The position numbers and the translations under genes were made by a program. The notes under the pieces were generated by a model. It saw only the letters and a list, made by a program, of their open reading frames with translations, was not told where the DNA came from and did not search any database. This document shows positions 34,390 through 44,062 of a DNA stretch of 62,720 bases, in pieces. Origin of the DNA: Flammula alnicola (Eukaryota; Basidiomycota; Agaricomycetes; Agaricales; Strophariaceae); the NCBI GenBank assembly GCA_015499995.1, contig JADNRV010000283.1, positions 1 to 62,720 of the forward strand. Reading direction: 5' to 3'. Each line of letters opens with the position of its first letter. Position 1 is the stretch's first letter.

Positions 34390-36300
34390 TACTGCAAAGC
34401 AAGACAGGTAAGTATCTTAGGTCCGGTTCTCCTTGTCGATCTAATGCTTACTTGTATCAGCTGCATCCTACCCATTCCGCGAACCCCTCATCCCAGCTTC
34501 CAGTGCACAAATTCATGCTTCGCATGCTGAAGAACTGGACGACGCCGGTGTCTGTGCGCCGGTACATGCCATATGTTATGTGCCGAACATGCTTGTCTTC
34601 AGCAGCGCTGTGATTGTCAATGAGGGCGAGGCTTGAGGAACGAGGTGAGTAAGCATCCTCGACCCTATTTTCGTGCTGAGAATGAGAACCTCCCGTACGT
34701 TTGCAAGTCCAGCCGCTACTGCCCCGCCCACTGTGACAAGCCTTCATGCAACACACCACACTTGCCATATGCAACGTTCAAACGACTGTTGGGTTGCGGA
34801 GGAAGTAGCGAAAGATTTTGTTGCTGGAAAACACGGGAAAGGTTGAGTGCTAAAGCAATTGTATCACGTCTGAGAGGCTTACGCCGTAAATATTGCCCTG
34901 CCCGCTCTTCTTTCCCAAACCCGTCGCCATCCGTCTCATCCGCAATCGTTGAGGGGTTTGGCAGCCCTAGCCGCCAAGAGAGGCTCGAACGGGCATGTAT
35001 GGACGTGCTGGGTATGTCACCTTCTGTGAAAAAAAGTCGGTAAGCATCCCACATCGACCTCGTACTGAAACGAGCACTTACCGTCCGTGTAGACAGCCTC
35101 AGCCTCGGCTCTCGCCACGCCCCCAATGGCGACAATTCCTCCGCCCTGGCTGGTATATCGGCAACAGTAATTCAAAACGCGCTTGATACCCATCCTGCTC
35201 TGGCCACAGGCTGTCCCGCGACCACCCCATCGACATCACACAGGCACCATGCATCATCGAGGAAGCCACAAGCATACCCGTGGCCCCGTGAGGGTACGAA
35301 CTTGCTGCACCGAGCCTTGGCGAGCATATAACGCGCAAGCAACATCCAAAGACATCATGTCCTCGGAGGTTGAGAGGAGGGGGTGGGGGCCATGCTGGAA
35401 GTAAGGTGGACAGGTGAGCTGTCAGTCGTTGCAGCCCACAGAACAGTCTACTGACCTTTTCCAGACTTGCATAGGCTCCATTGCTCGTCTCCAGTGCCAC
35501 CGTCGACTGCATACTGTGTATCGATTACAGAACGAGATGGGGTGGCATCGACCTGGGGTGGAGGTCACTGGTGAGCATATGCGGAGACGATACCATTTAT
35601 CAACGAGCTGAAAATGACTTACCATAGGTCTGCAAGTCCGTCCGGAATCGCATTGCTGTGTCGAGCCCTCAATCGCATGCTATATGGGTCATAACCAACA
35701 TTCGAATGATGGGTAGATTGCGGTGGGGGTGGTGCGAGATGTAGTAGTTAGCTGGTAAACGCAGAAAATGGTCAGTGCAAGCCATCGTATTCCATACTCG
35801 GGGTGCTTACCTCGTAGACGTTCACTTCGGCCACCCTTTGGATCTGTGATTGTCGGTGGCGCTTGGAGCCTTGGCTAATGAGTTCGGGCGATGGCCATGG
35901 TGCTGATCTGGAACAGACGCGAATTTGGTACATCATCTCCTGCCTGCAGATCTACGAAACAAACAAGTCAGCAAGCCAGATCTCGAACTTTTGCTGAAAC
36001 GGACACCGACCGTGCACGGAGACAGCATACATGATCGCCGAGCACTCAAGCACGCGGTTGCTGGAAGGAAGGGTCACGACCAGGCTGGGATGACGAACAG
36101 AGGGGAGTTGTCGGTGGTTGAGCCCACGGAACACGCTGCTGTCTTGTCCTCATAGCGTTGAGTGCCTTCCTGCGCCATTGTTGTAGAGTACATAAGGATG
36201 GGTGTAGAGGAGGGAAGGATTGCGGAAGAGGTGGCAAAGAATACGTCAAAATGTATGGACTTGAGCCTGTACACTGACTTTGATCTCCATTTTCGTTGAA
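34390..36300 (-). repeat. Exon/spacer array, left inverted arm
   Basis: Most of this region is an inverted, diverged copy of parts of 40020-41340. For example, 34400-34560 matches the complement of 41190-41330, 34840-34900 that of 40866-40920, and 35940-36160 that of 40171-40400. It consists of exon-like blocks separated by ~60-nt spacers holding GTAAG/GTGAG on one strand and CTTAC/CTCAC on the same strand further on. ORFs such as 34633-35043 pass through the spacers and are not convincing genes. Confidence 0.6.
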
Positions 36301-36680
36301 CGGAAGGGACCGCGATGGCCGGGGCCTAATTTCTGTTCACCGGCAACTGTAACTTTCCCAAGCACGGCCATGGTGACCCCTGCTCAAATTCACTCCAAGT
36401 TTTTACCATCTTCCCATACCGTAAACTAAGCACTGGTCTGTTTTTCTGTCATTCCACCTCTCTTTCATGATTGTTTTGTCGTCTTCCTTGTTATAAAATA
36501 AAATAACATCTCAATCTCTTCTGGATGCATTCTTCTTTGCAAATAAATCTATACTTCCCTTCGATAGCTTCAATTACATATGTAAATCAGCAACAGGGCT
36601 CATCACCACATTACGCTGAAATTTGGCAAGTATCGCGATCCTCACTCTCGTAAATAATTCACACTAAACAGCGAGCATTT
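36301..36680. other. Downstream region of the APH-type gene
   Basis: AT-rich, no ORF of note. It probably holds the 3' UTR and terminator of the minus-strand gene that ends at 36683, but no specific signal can be assigned with confidence. Confidence 0.3.
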
Positions 36681-36682
36681 TA

Positions 36683-37620
36683 TCAAAACCCACCATGGGC
36701 TTGAACATATGTAGCAAACGCCATAAACACCTCTTCGGGCACATCCCCAGTAATTTCCGGCAGCCTCATCATCATATCTCTTGTCTCCTCCCCCCGCCAC
36801 ATCATCCAAAATCTAATTTTCGAGTACTCCCAGAAACTCGGCATCCATCCTGACTGTTCCCAGTCAATGATGGCGAGGACACGCGGACGTTCGTTGACGC
36901 TGCGAGGGGTGACGATGATATTGCTGAAGTTAAGATCAGAGTGCGTGAAGACGATTGGGGAGTCGTAAGGGAGGTGGGGTAGACCGTCCTCATGGGCTCT
37001 CTCACGTTCTGAAGAAGGTGTGCGCACGAAGAATTCAAAGAAGGCCTCACTGTTGGGGAAGGCATCGGACAGCGACCCGAAGCAAAGCGATTCCATGGAT
37101 GGCTGTCCGCCTATCGCTCCTACAGTACATGCACTCTGTCAATGCACATCTTTCACAGAAAATGTAAGATCGTTTCCTCACCAATGAATTCCTCTTCAGG
37201 CGGGCGCTTCAAACGACGCAAAGCACGCACCATGGTGCCCAGCTCTGCGCAGACCTGCGTCTTCTCTTGCTCCGTAAGGTCCTTCCAGCGATCATTCAGA
37301 GTCTCTCCCTCAACCAACTGCATGAACAAGAACAGCTCGTCGCCATCGCGCCGCCACCCGTACACCTCTGGCACGGGCACCTGGGGCAGGAACTGGTGTA
37401 TTGCCCATAGAGTCTGTCCCTCCGCAGCCGATGCGCGATGACGCGTCGTGACGCGCACACGCTTTACCACAAGGGAAAGCGATGTGAAGACGGATACATG
37501 ACGAGCATAACCAGGTAGAGCAGCGGCGTGGATCTGGTCGGTGGTGGGAAGATCAGAAAGCGTGTGGTGCTTAAAGAAAGAGGAGTCTTGAAAGAAAACC
37601 GTTTCCTCAATAGGGAGCAT
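36683..37620 (-). CDS. APH/choline-kinase-like phosphotransferase (protein-kinase-like fold)
   Basis: Two exons (37182-37620 and 36683-37119) joined across a GTGAGG...CTGTAG intron give 291 residues from ATG 37620 (MLPIEETVFFQDSSFFKHH); an in-frame ATG at 37680 is an alternative. The N-lobe shows LVVKRV (likely ATP-site Lys) and VPVPEVYGWRRDGDELFLFM, then VEGETLNDRWKDL. The C-lobe has VFTHSDLNFSNIIV, the HxDxxxxN catalytic loop (Asp and Asn), and VLAIIDWEQSGWMP, the metal-binding Asp. This matches the fungal aminoglycoside-phosphotransferase-like superfamily, where the substrate is usually unknown. No break is visible. It lies outside the large direct repeat but between the inverted arms at 34.4-36.3 and 40.0-41.3 kb. 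Confidence 0.85.
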
Positions 37621-38123
37621 GGTAGTAGAGATTAGGACAGGAGAGCCTAACGAACAGTCGTGGGCCGGTAGTAAACCCATGGTGGAAGATGGTCCGACTC
37701 TAACTTGCGATAAGTGCGTTACATCAAGTGAATGCGCCTAGATCTAGTTTTAAACGATAAATCGTCGTGAGGGGGCGTCGTGTCCACGATGGTGGTAGTA
37801 GAAGAAAAGAGATTAGACTCGGTGGTGACTGGGACACAAATTCCACAACAAATCGATGGCACGTGATCAAAACGCGTCGCGTCGCGCCGTCCTACCCCGG
37901 AGTACTCAGCCAGAAATTCAGTCAAAAATCACTTTCACTTTGGTGGTCTCATAATAATATTATGCTGTGTTGCGATAAAATCACCTTTGTCGTTTCAGTT
38001 GTAGTATCAGATGGGTCTTGGTCAAATTTCATCATGTTCTGGTTTTTTAGAATCCAATATATCCTCTTGAGGTTTCGAAACAAGATCCTAAGAGCTCCAA
38101 AACCAACTCCGTACTGGAAGACA

Positions 38124-38348
38124 TTAAAACGCCCTCTTGGAGTATCCACGACAGAGTTTTATTGTGCAGCCGCTGATTCGGGGTACCAAAATTGGCGCCG
38201 TCCCGATTTCGTGGCAAGGATGAGTGTTGTGTCCTCTTCTCCATGACGAGCTGTGAAAGGGCTTTGGCAAACAGAGACGCGTACTGTCTGATGTCGACTG
38301 GCGTCGGATATATATCAAGGTATAATGCGTTCCGGGCCTTTCACCCAT
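38124..38348 (-). pseudogene. Unknown ORF relic, copy A (58-bp deletion)
   Basis: It corresponds to 54169-54420 in copy B, which reads IIPWIDPTTVDIKQYASLFA and LVPYFFDPEASFIHSTYGR then WRRGHKTLILATKSGQ. Copy A lacks the segment encoding the middle part, which shifts the frame. Family not recognised; whether it was ever a complete gene is unclear. Confidence 0.35.
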
Positions 38349-38418
38349 AGTCGAAGATTGCTTACGGCGCTCGCAATAAGTCCAAAAAGATTTTTAATAG
38401 CGAATGGATTGACAGATC

Positions 38419-39565
38419 CTAGAGCTTCGACAGCTTCGTCTGTACAGTCAAAGGCGAGAATTTGGGCTTTTCTTTCTTAGCCATTGCTCGGAGTTGGTCG
38501 GTAATGTCCTATAACCAGGTACAGGTATCAGGATCAAGGGAATAAAAAACAAAATCAAAGAAATGGCACCAACTTTCGTCATGAGGGCGGCTGCATTCCA
38601 TGCCCCTGTATACGCCAAATTCTCAGGGACACTGGGATCTATCATTGAGTGAAGGGATTCAGCGCAGATTACAGATGAACGTAGTACCTGTGATCCCGCG
38701 AATGGGTAATGAGATGCTTCGAGCCCGTAACTGCTACGGGACTCTTTCCAGCAATGAACCTGGCAAGCCCGAGAGCCTCCTTCACGACCTCATCCCGGCC
38801 ACCCTGGACGACCTTTGACACCAGGCCCAGCCTTTCAGCTTCAGCAGCTGAGAATGGTCGTGCGGTGTACGTGAGCTCGCGTACTAGAGAGTGGTTCCCT
38901 GTGATCTTCGGTAGGAACGCCAGCGAGCCAATGCCAGGTGCGAGGCCGATGCCGACTTCCTGTGGACGATGGCAATTAAACGAGGCTAACCAACGTGAAA
39001 GAGAAACGCACCTTGATAGCGAAGCTCGTGTTGGAGGCGGCGTAACGAATATCACAAGCTGCGATCAGGTCGACACCGAGTCCGATGACGTGCCCGTGCA
39101 CAGCAGCGATGACGGGGAATGGTGCACGCTCGGGGGCACCGAGGGCGCTTTGGAATGAAAGGATCATCTTCCGTTTTTGCAGAGATGTGCGGGCGTTGTC
39201 CATGACGGTTACTGTACCGTTTGAGCTGAGAGCAGCGGCGTCACTTACTGAAAGGGTTCAGAGGTCGGAGGCAATGAAGAGATTATGAGACGTACAGTCA
39301 AGCCCAGCTGAGAAAACGTTAGGAAACCTCGAGGACACAACAGCTGCCCGAACATCGTATCCATCTTCTGTTAGGGCATCGAAAAGCTTGCCATAAGCAA
39401 TCCAGAACTCCCTGAAAAACGCATTCACGGGTGCTCTGCATGCCCAACATTATCAGCTAAGATATAGATATGGAAGAGGAAGGAAACATACCTGGCCAAT
39501 TCAATGTGCAAAACATGAGGGAAAGGCTCAGAGACTTTGAGCCATTTTGAGGAATACTGCGACAT
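38419..39565 (-). CDS. Peroxisomal crotonase, dienoyl-CoA isomerase-like (copy A)
   Basis: Six exons from ATG 39565 (MSQYSSKWLKVSEPFPHVLH). Segments: APVNAFFREFWIAYGKLFDA; VVSSRFPNVFSAGLD; LSDAAALSSNGTVTVMDNAR; FPVIAAVHGHVIGLGVDLIA then ACDIRYAASNTSFAIK; EVGIGLAPGIGSLAFLPK; LTYTARPFSAAEAERLGLVS; SVPENLAYTGAWNAAALMTK; and a C-terminus KPKFSPLTVQTKLSKL. The final SKL is a type 1 peroxisomal targeting signal. The oxyanion-hole regions (AGLD, HGHVIGLG) fit the delta3,5-delta2,4-dienoyl-CoA isomerase (ECH1/Dci1) branch. The Asp in CDIRYAA and the Glu in KEVG are kept, but the second catalytic Asp of that branch is replaced in APGIG. All introns are canonical and no break is visible. Confidence 0.85.
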
Positions 39566-39599
39566 TCTTGATTATGAGAATGTTTGTAAAGACTCTTGA

Positions 39600-42500
39600 A
39601 ATGTGGCTCGTAATCGACAGCGTTCGCTTTCACGAGACTTTGAGCAGGCACCTGGGGTCACCATGGTCGTGCTTGGGAAAGTTGCAGTTGGCGGCGAATA
39701 TGTCATCACGCCCCGGGCCGACAAGACTCGGGCATCGCGGTCGTTCAACGAACATGGAGATCAAATTTCCTTTAGAGTCCATACAGTATGGCTTATTACT
39801 CCCTCTTCTGCAACTCTTCCCTCCATCCTCATGTATTCTACATCAACGGCGCTGGAAAGCACTCAACACTACCAGGGTGAGATAGCAATAGCAACTCACC
39901 ATCAGCCAAGCATACTGTCCGTCCTTTCGTTGATGGTTGATATCGACTCCGCATATGCCCACCTCCGCCCTCGGTCGACGCGAGCCCGTCTCGTTCTGCA
40001 ATGGATGCGCGACTGCAATTGATGGCATGCTGTAGATGAGCAAGGATGCTGTAGAAGGTTAGAAAAGGTCAGTAAACCGTTCCGTTGGATGCAACGACCG
40101 ACAACTCACCTTGTCCCAGCCCCGCCTGATCCCAGCATTCGTTCCCTCCTCTACACCATCCTCATGTACATCAACGGCGCAGGAAAACACTCAGCGCTCC
40201 CAAAACGAGACAGCAGCGTGTTCCGTGGGCTGCAACCACCGACAACTCCCCTCTGTTCGTCGTCCCAGCGAGGCCGTGACCCTTCCTTCCAGCCTCCGCT
40301 TTCTTGAGGGCTCGGTGATAATGTATGCTGTCTCCATGCATGGTCGGTATCCGTTTCAGCAAAAGTTCGAGATCTGGCTTGCTGACTTATTTGTTTCGTA
40401 GATCTGCAGGCAGGATGAGGACGTGCCAGGCGTGTCTATGCGCGTCTTCGAGATCAGCACTACGGCCATCGTCCGAACTCAGTAACCAAGGCTCGCAAGC
40501 GACACCGACAATCACAGATTCGAAGGATGGCGCCCGGTACAGATACGAAGGCAAGCCGAAGTGAACGTCTGCGGGGTAAGCACCCCGAATACGGAATACG
40601 ATGGCTTGCACTGACCTTTACCAGATAGCTACTACGTCTCGCACCACACCCTCTGCAACTTACCTGCCGTTCAACGTTGGTTATGACTTATATAGTGTGC
40701 GATTGAGGGCTCGGCACAACAGGGCGATGACGGAAGGACATATGCACCCAGCATGTCCATGCACCCCCGTTCGAGCCTCTCTTAGCGGCCCTAGCCGCCA
40801 AACCCCTCAACAATTGCGCATTCGAGAGATGGTGACTGCTATGGGCAAGAAGAGCGAGCAGTGCAACGTTTAAGGCGTAAGCATCCCAGACGTGATACGA
40901 CGGCTTTAGCACTCACCCTTTCCCGTATTTTTCCAGCAACGAAATCTTTTGCTACTTCCTCCGGAATCCAACAGTCGTTTGAACATGCAAGTGCGGCGTG
41001 TGCTTGAAGGCTCGGCGCAGTGGGCAGGGTGGCGGCGACTGGACTTGCAAAGGTACTGCAGGTTCTCATTTTCAGCACGAGAATGGGATTGAGGATACTT
41101 ATTCACCTCGTTCCTCCAGCCTCGCTCTTGTCGACGATCACAGCGCTCCTGAAGACAACTCAGCAGCATGTTCGGCACATAGCATACGGCAGCATGTACC
41201 GGTGCACAGACAATTCTGTTCTTCAGCACGCCAAGCGTGAATTTGCACGCTGGAAGCTGGGATGAGGGGTTCGCGGAATGGATAGGATGCAGCTGATACA
41301 GGTAAGCATCAGATCGACAACGAGAACTGGACTTAAAACACTTACCTATCTTACTTTGCAGCGTTTTCGTCCAACTCCATTGTACCAGAATCATCCGATA
41401 AATCGGGTCCGCAACCGTTCATAACAGCGCAGAAGCGGAGGCAGGTGTGACCTTCGTGTCATCGTACACTGTGCTCCAGTGTTGTTCTCTTCTCTTCAAC
41501 CGGGCTTTCGAGGTGCAGGCGGCATGCTGTCGAGGAGATGATGCTCAGAGCGGGCTAATGGAAGCACCCATGGGTCGCCAAGTCTTATGCATTCAAAGGA
41601 TAGCAGTAGATAAGGGAAAAAGAGCAGGCAACGCAGAGCCTACAATGTAAGCTACCCCCGGCACATAATACGATGTTCGAGTATTCACCTTATTCTGCAT
41701 TTACCAGCCTCACAACGACGACACCTCGCACTGCTCCCTCCGCATCCTACCAGCCGTTCGAACATTGGATGTGACGAGTATAGCGTCGAAGCACAGAGAT
41801 GACAGGTTGAACTTGCAGACGTCTACGGTCTGGTAAGTTCTGGTTTTCGATGCTAGGCGAGCTTCACTGACCTCTTTCTTTCCTCAGGCCTCTCGTCCTC
41901 ATCGATGACATCAGCGCTAGCGAACACGACTCAGCAAACTCGTCCGCAGGCAGAAAACACCAGCGCGTACCCATCGATAGGCAGGCAAAGTGTGTAGCTG
42001 CGGGCTCGAAGCTGGGATGCGAGGTTCGCAAGTCCTGAAGGTATGCATGAGATTCACCACGAGAACGGCGCCCAAGGTACTTACGTATCTTGCTTTGCAG
42101 TCTTCTCGTCCTCCAGTCGCCACCTGATCTGCATCGTCCGAGAAACGGCTCTGCAACCGTCGACAGAAGCGCACCAGCGGAGGCTTATGTTGTCTGCTGT
42201 CCTCCAGCGCAGTCCTCTGCAGTTCGGCCCGGTTTTCGAGGTGCGGCGATGCCCTCGCGGGGTCTGCATGCTCGTAGAAGGACAAGCAAATGGGCAGGGA
42301 TGGAGAGACGGCCGCGGCCGGGACCGAGCGGCCGTTTGTTCGGTTTCCCGAGGACTGTAGGATGTGGTGGCATGAGGGGATTTAGAAACATTTCAAGGTG
42401 AGTATCGAGCGTTACTTACCTGCATGAGACGACCTGCTGATGGTTACACATGTTCTAGGCATAGAACATATTAGCGCCACGTCAACCATGAAGATCGAGC

Positions 42501-42750
42501 GATGCAGCTTCTGGGTGTGGCCGGCTTTTGTGGCCGGCTCGTGGTTTGGAAGCGCTGCTGCGGTTCACTGCGTCGATCGCCAGCAATGCAACGGCAGAGG
42601 AAGCGGCGACTTGTGCGTCCGTTCGAGGTCGTCTTAAACTGTGCGGTGGGATAAAGAGGAGGGGTCAATAACGAGGCTGAGGTGAGTATTAAACGTTACT
42701 TACTTGCATGATAGCTTTGCTGACCATAATAAGGTGCTCTAGATATGTCA
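39600..42750 (+). repeat. Exon/spacer array, copy A
   Basis: Exon-like blocks of 125-297 nt alternate with spacers that are good introns on the plus strand: 41302-41361, 41647-41707, 41833-41887, 42041-42100, 42398-42458 and 42682-42742 (55-61 nt, GTRNG...YAG). A higher-order unit of about 700 bp (blocks a, b, c) repeats at about 40930-41646 and 41708-42397. Block b encodes related peptides in two units (VLIDDISASEH, LALVDDHSAPE). Each spacer also holds an antisense GTAAGT/GTGAAT/GTCAGT with a downstream AG, for example 42355-42419 and 41293-41345 on minus. No long frame survives splicing on either strand, so this may be a decayed tandem-exon gene or a spliced non-coding RNA. Confidence 0.5.
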
Positions 42751-43672
42751 TTATGAGTGACGAGTAGGCGACAAACGATAAACGTTGGGACCTACGAGCT
42801 GAGCAAGACGACGGTCAACAGCGTTGGGTCAAGAGGATGCGTGATGACTTACGAACGGAACATTCGACGACGATGGGGAAGAGCGCTCGGGTTTCGAGGG
42901 AGAGTGGTGGAAGGCGAGGAGAGGAGATGAGGAAGGGGATGAGGAGACGAGGCGAAGTCCTGCCTACTTTCATGCGATTCTGACACCTCCTGTACGTAAA
43001 TATGTAGGCTAATAAAATATAATCCAGTTGTTCCAATACCTGTGTGAAGCAAACAATGTCCTTACGGGGTCCGGAACCAACAATTCGCTGAGCGAGCAAT
43101 TGATCGGCGCTTATCCTGAGCATCCGGACCTCCGTTCGTTATCGTGTGCTCCTCTACCTTTTTCTGGCAGCTTCTATCTGTTAACGGGATACCTGCTTTA
43201 CAGAATTCAACTTATTAGGAAAGAAATTCTGCGTGAATACAAGGTTTGTATTCTTTTCGAGATTCTGTCTCAAAACCGATGATATCTCAAACTCATCCTC
43301 GCCTACACTCACAGTTTCTTTGGACCTCGACCACCAGCTACCGCACTACCCGAGCCCCTAGGATTTCAGGACGGTAGTGAGGTTACCAAATCCCGTTGAA
43401 TTTGCGATTAGAACGTATTCCGTGCGTATGCGATAAACACCATCTTCCGGTGCAACGAAAATTCAGGCAGGCGAAACGTTCTGGCGCAACATGTTCAAGT
43501 CTGAAAGGACTCTTGCTGGGGTGATATCTTGCATCTTACGTGGTTTTTTGAGGTCGCCGTTGCCAGTGAATTGGATTTAGAGTCGGAAACAGTGGTCGAG
43601 GAGAAGGTCTTGCCGGTGAGTGGATGTCACCGTGTACGGCGGCGTGGTACTCACTCGAGGATCGGAATAGGA
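42750..43672. other. Highly conserved 3' part of the direct repeat
   Basis: Short ORFs exist on both strands: plus 43028-43282 (LLTGYLLYRIQLIRKEILRE) and minus 42815-43123 (MLRISADQLLAQRIVGSG). Both recur almost unchanged at 58675-58929 and 58489-58776, but near-identity of the DNA itself prevents telling coding from non-coding. A donor-like GTGAGTACCACG on the minus strand near 43650 hints at a minus-strand gene entering from the right. Confidence 0.35.
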
Positions 43673-44060
43673 ACACTGCTAAGGGGCGAAATGTGTTTGG
43701 AGAAATAGACATGGTGGTATTGGAGTGGAATCGACGTTTCGGTGACCTGCGTGTGTCCGTGAGTCCGTCTTTCGACTCGGACCTGGGGTTCGAAAGATGT
43801 TTGCGTTTGCTAATATATGACTCAATGAGAGACAGGACCCACGGTACCTAATACGAGTCCATTCTGTTGAGTCGACGAAGATACAAGCAGCGGAAACAGC
43901 ATAAGTAACACGCATTAGACTAGGGACAACTATTACAGCATGGCACGGTCAATATCAAAACACTCTCAGTTATTGTGGCATCTGTAAGATATAAAAAGTA
44001 TGAGTGTATGGCAGATCCTAAAAATTTGGATGCCTACCAAATAAACTAATTCAGTGGTAT
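43673..44060. other. Spacer between the direct repeat and the NLR-like gene
   Basis: No recognisable gene. It contains the presumed 3' UTR of the minus-strand NACHT-WD40 gene. No specific signals assigned. Confidence 0.3.
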
Positions 44061-44062
44061 CG

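Larger units (their letters stand above)
37736..43672. repeat. Large direct repeat, copy A (5.9 kb)
   Basis: It matches 53731-59319 in the same orientation with high identity, from GCCTAGATCTAGTTTTAAAC at the left edge to GATCGGAATAGGA at the right. Stretches such as 43060-43480 against 58707-59130 are almost identical. Copy A is about 350 bp longer, mainly in the array (about 40180-40600), and lacks about 58 bp near 38248. It contains a crotonase gene, an ORF relic and the exon/spacer array. Confidence 0.9.

Noticed and set aside
34338..35043. Plus-strand ORFs of 91 and 136 aa, and the similar minus ORF at 40906-41394
   Set aside because: Similarity comes from inverted copies of the same DNA; the frames run through the splice-like spacers and break in other copies.
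43028..43282. 84-aa ORF conserved identically in both direct-repeat copies
   Set aside because: The DNA itself is nearly identical, so conservation is not evidence of coding.
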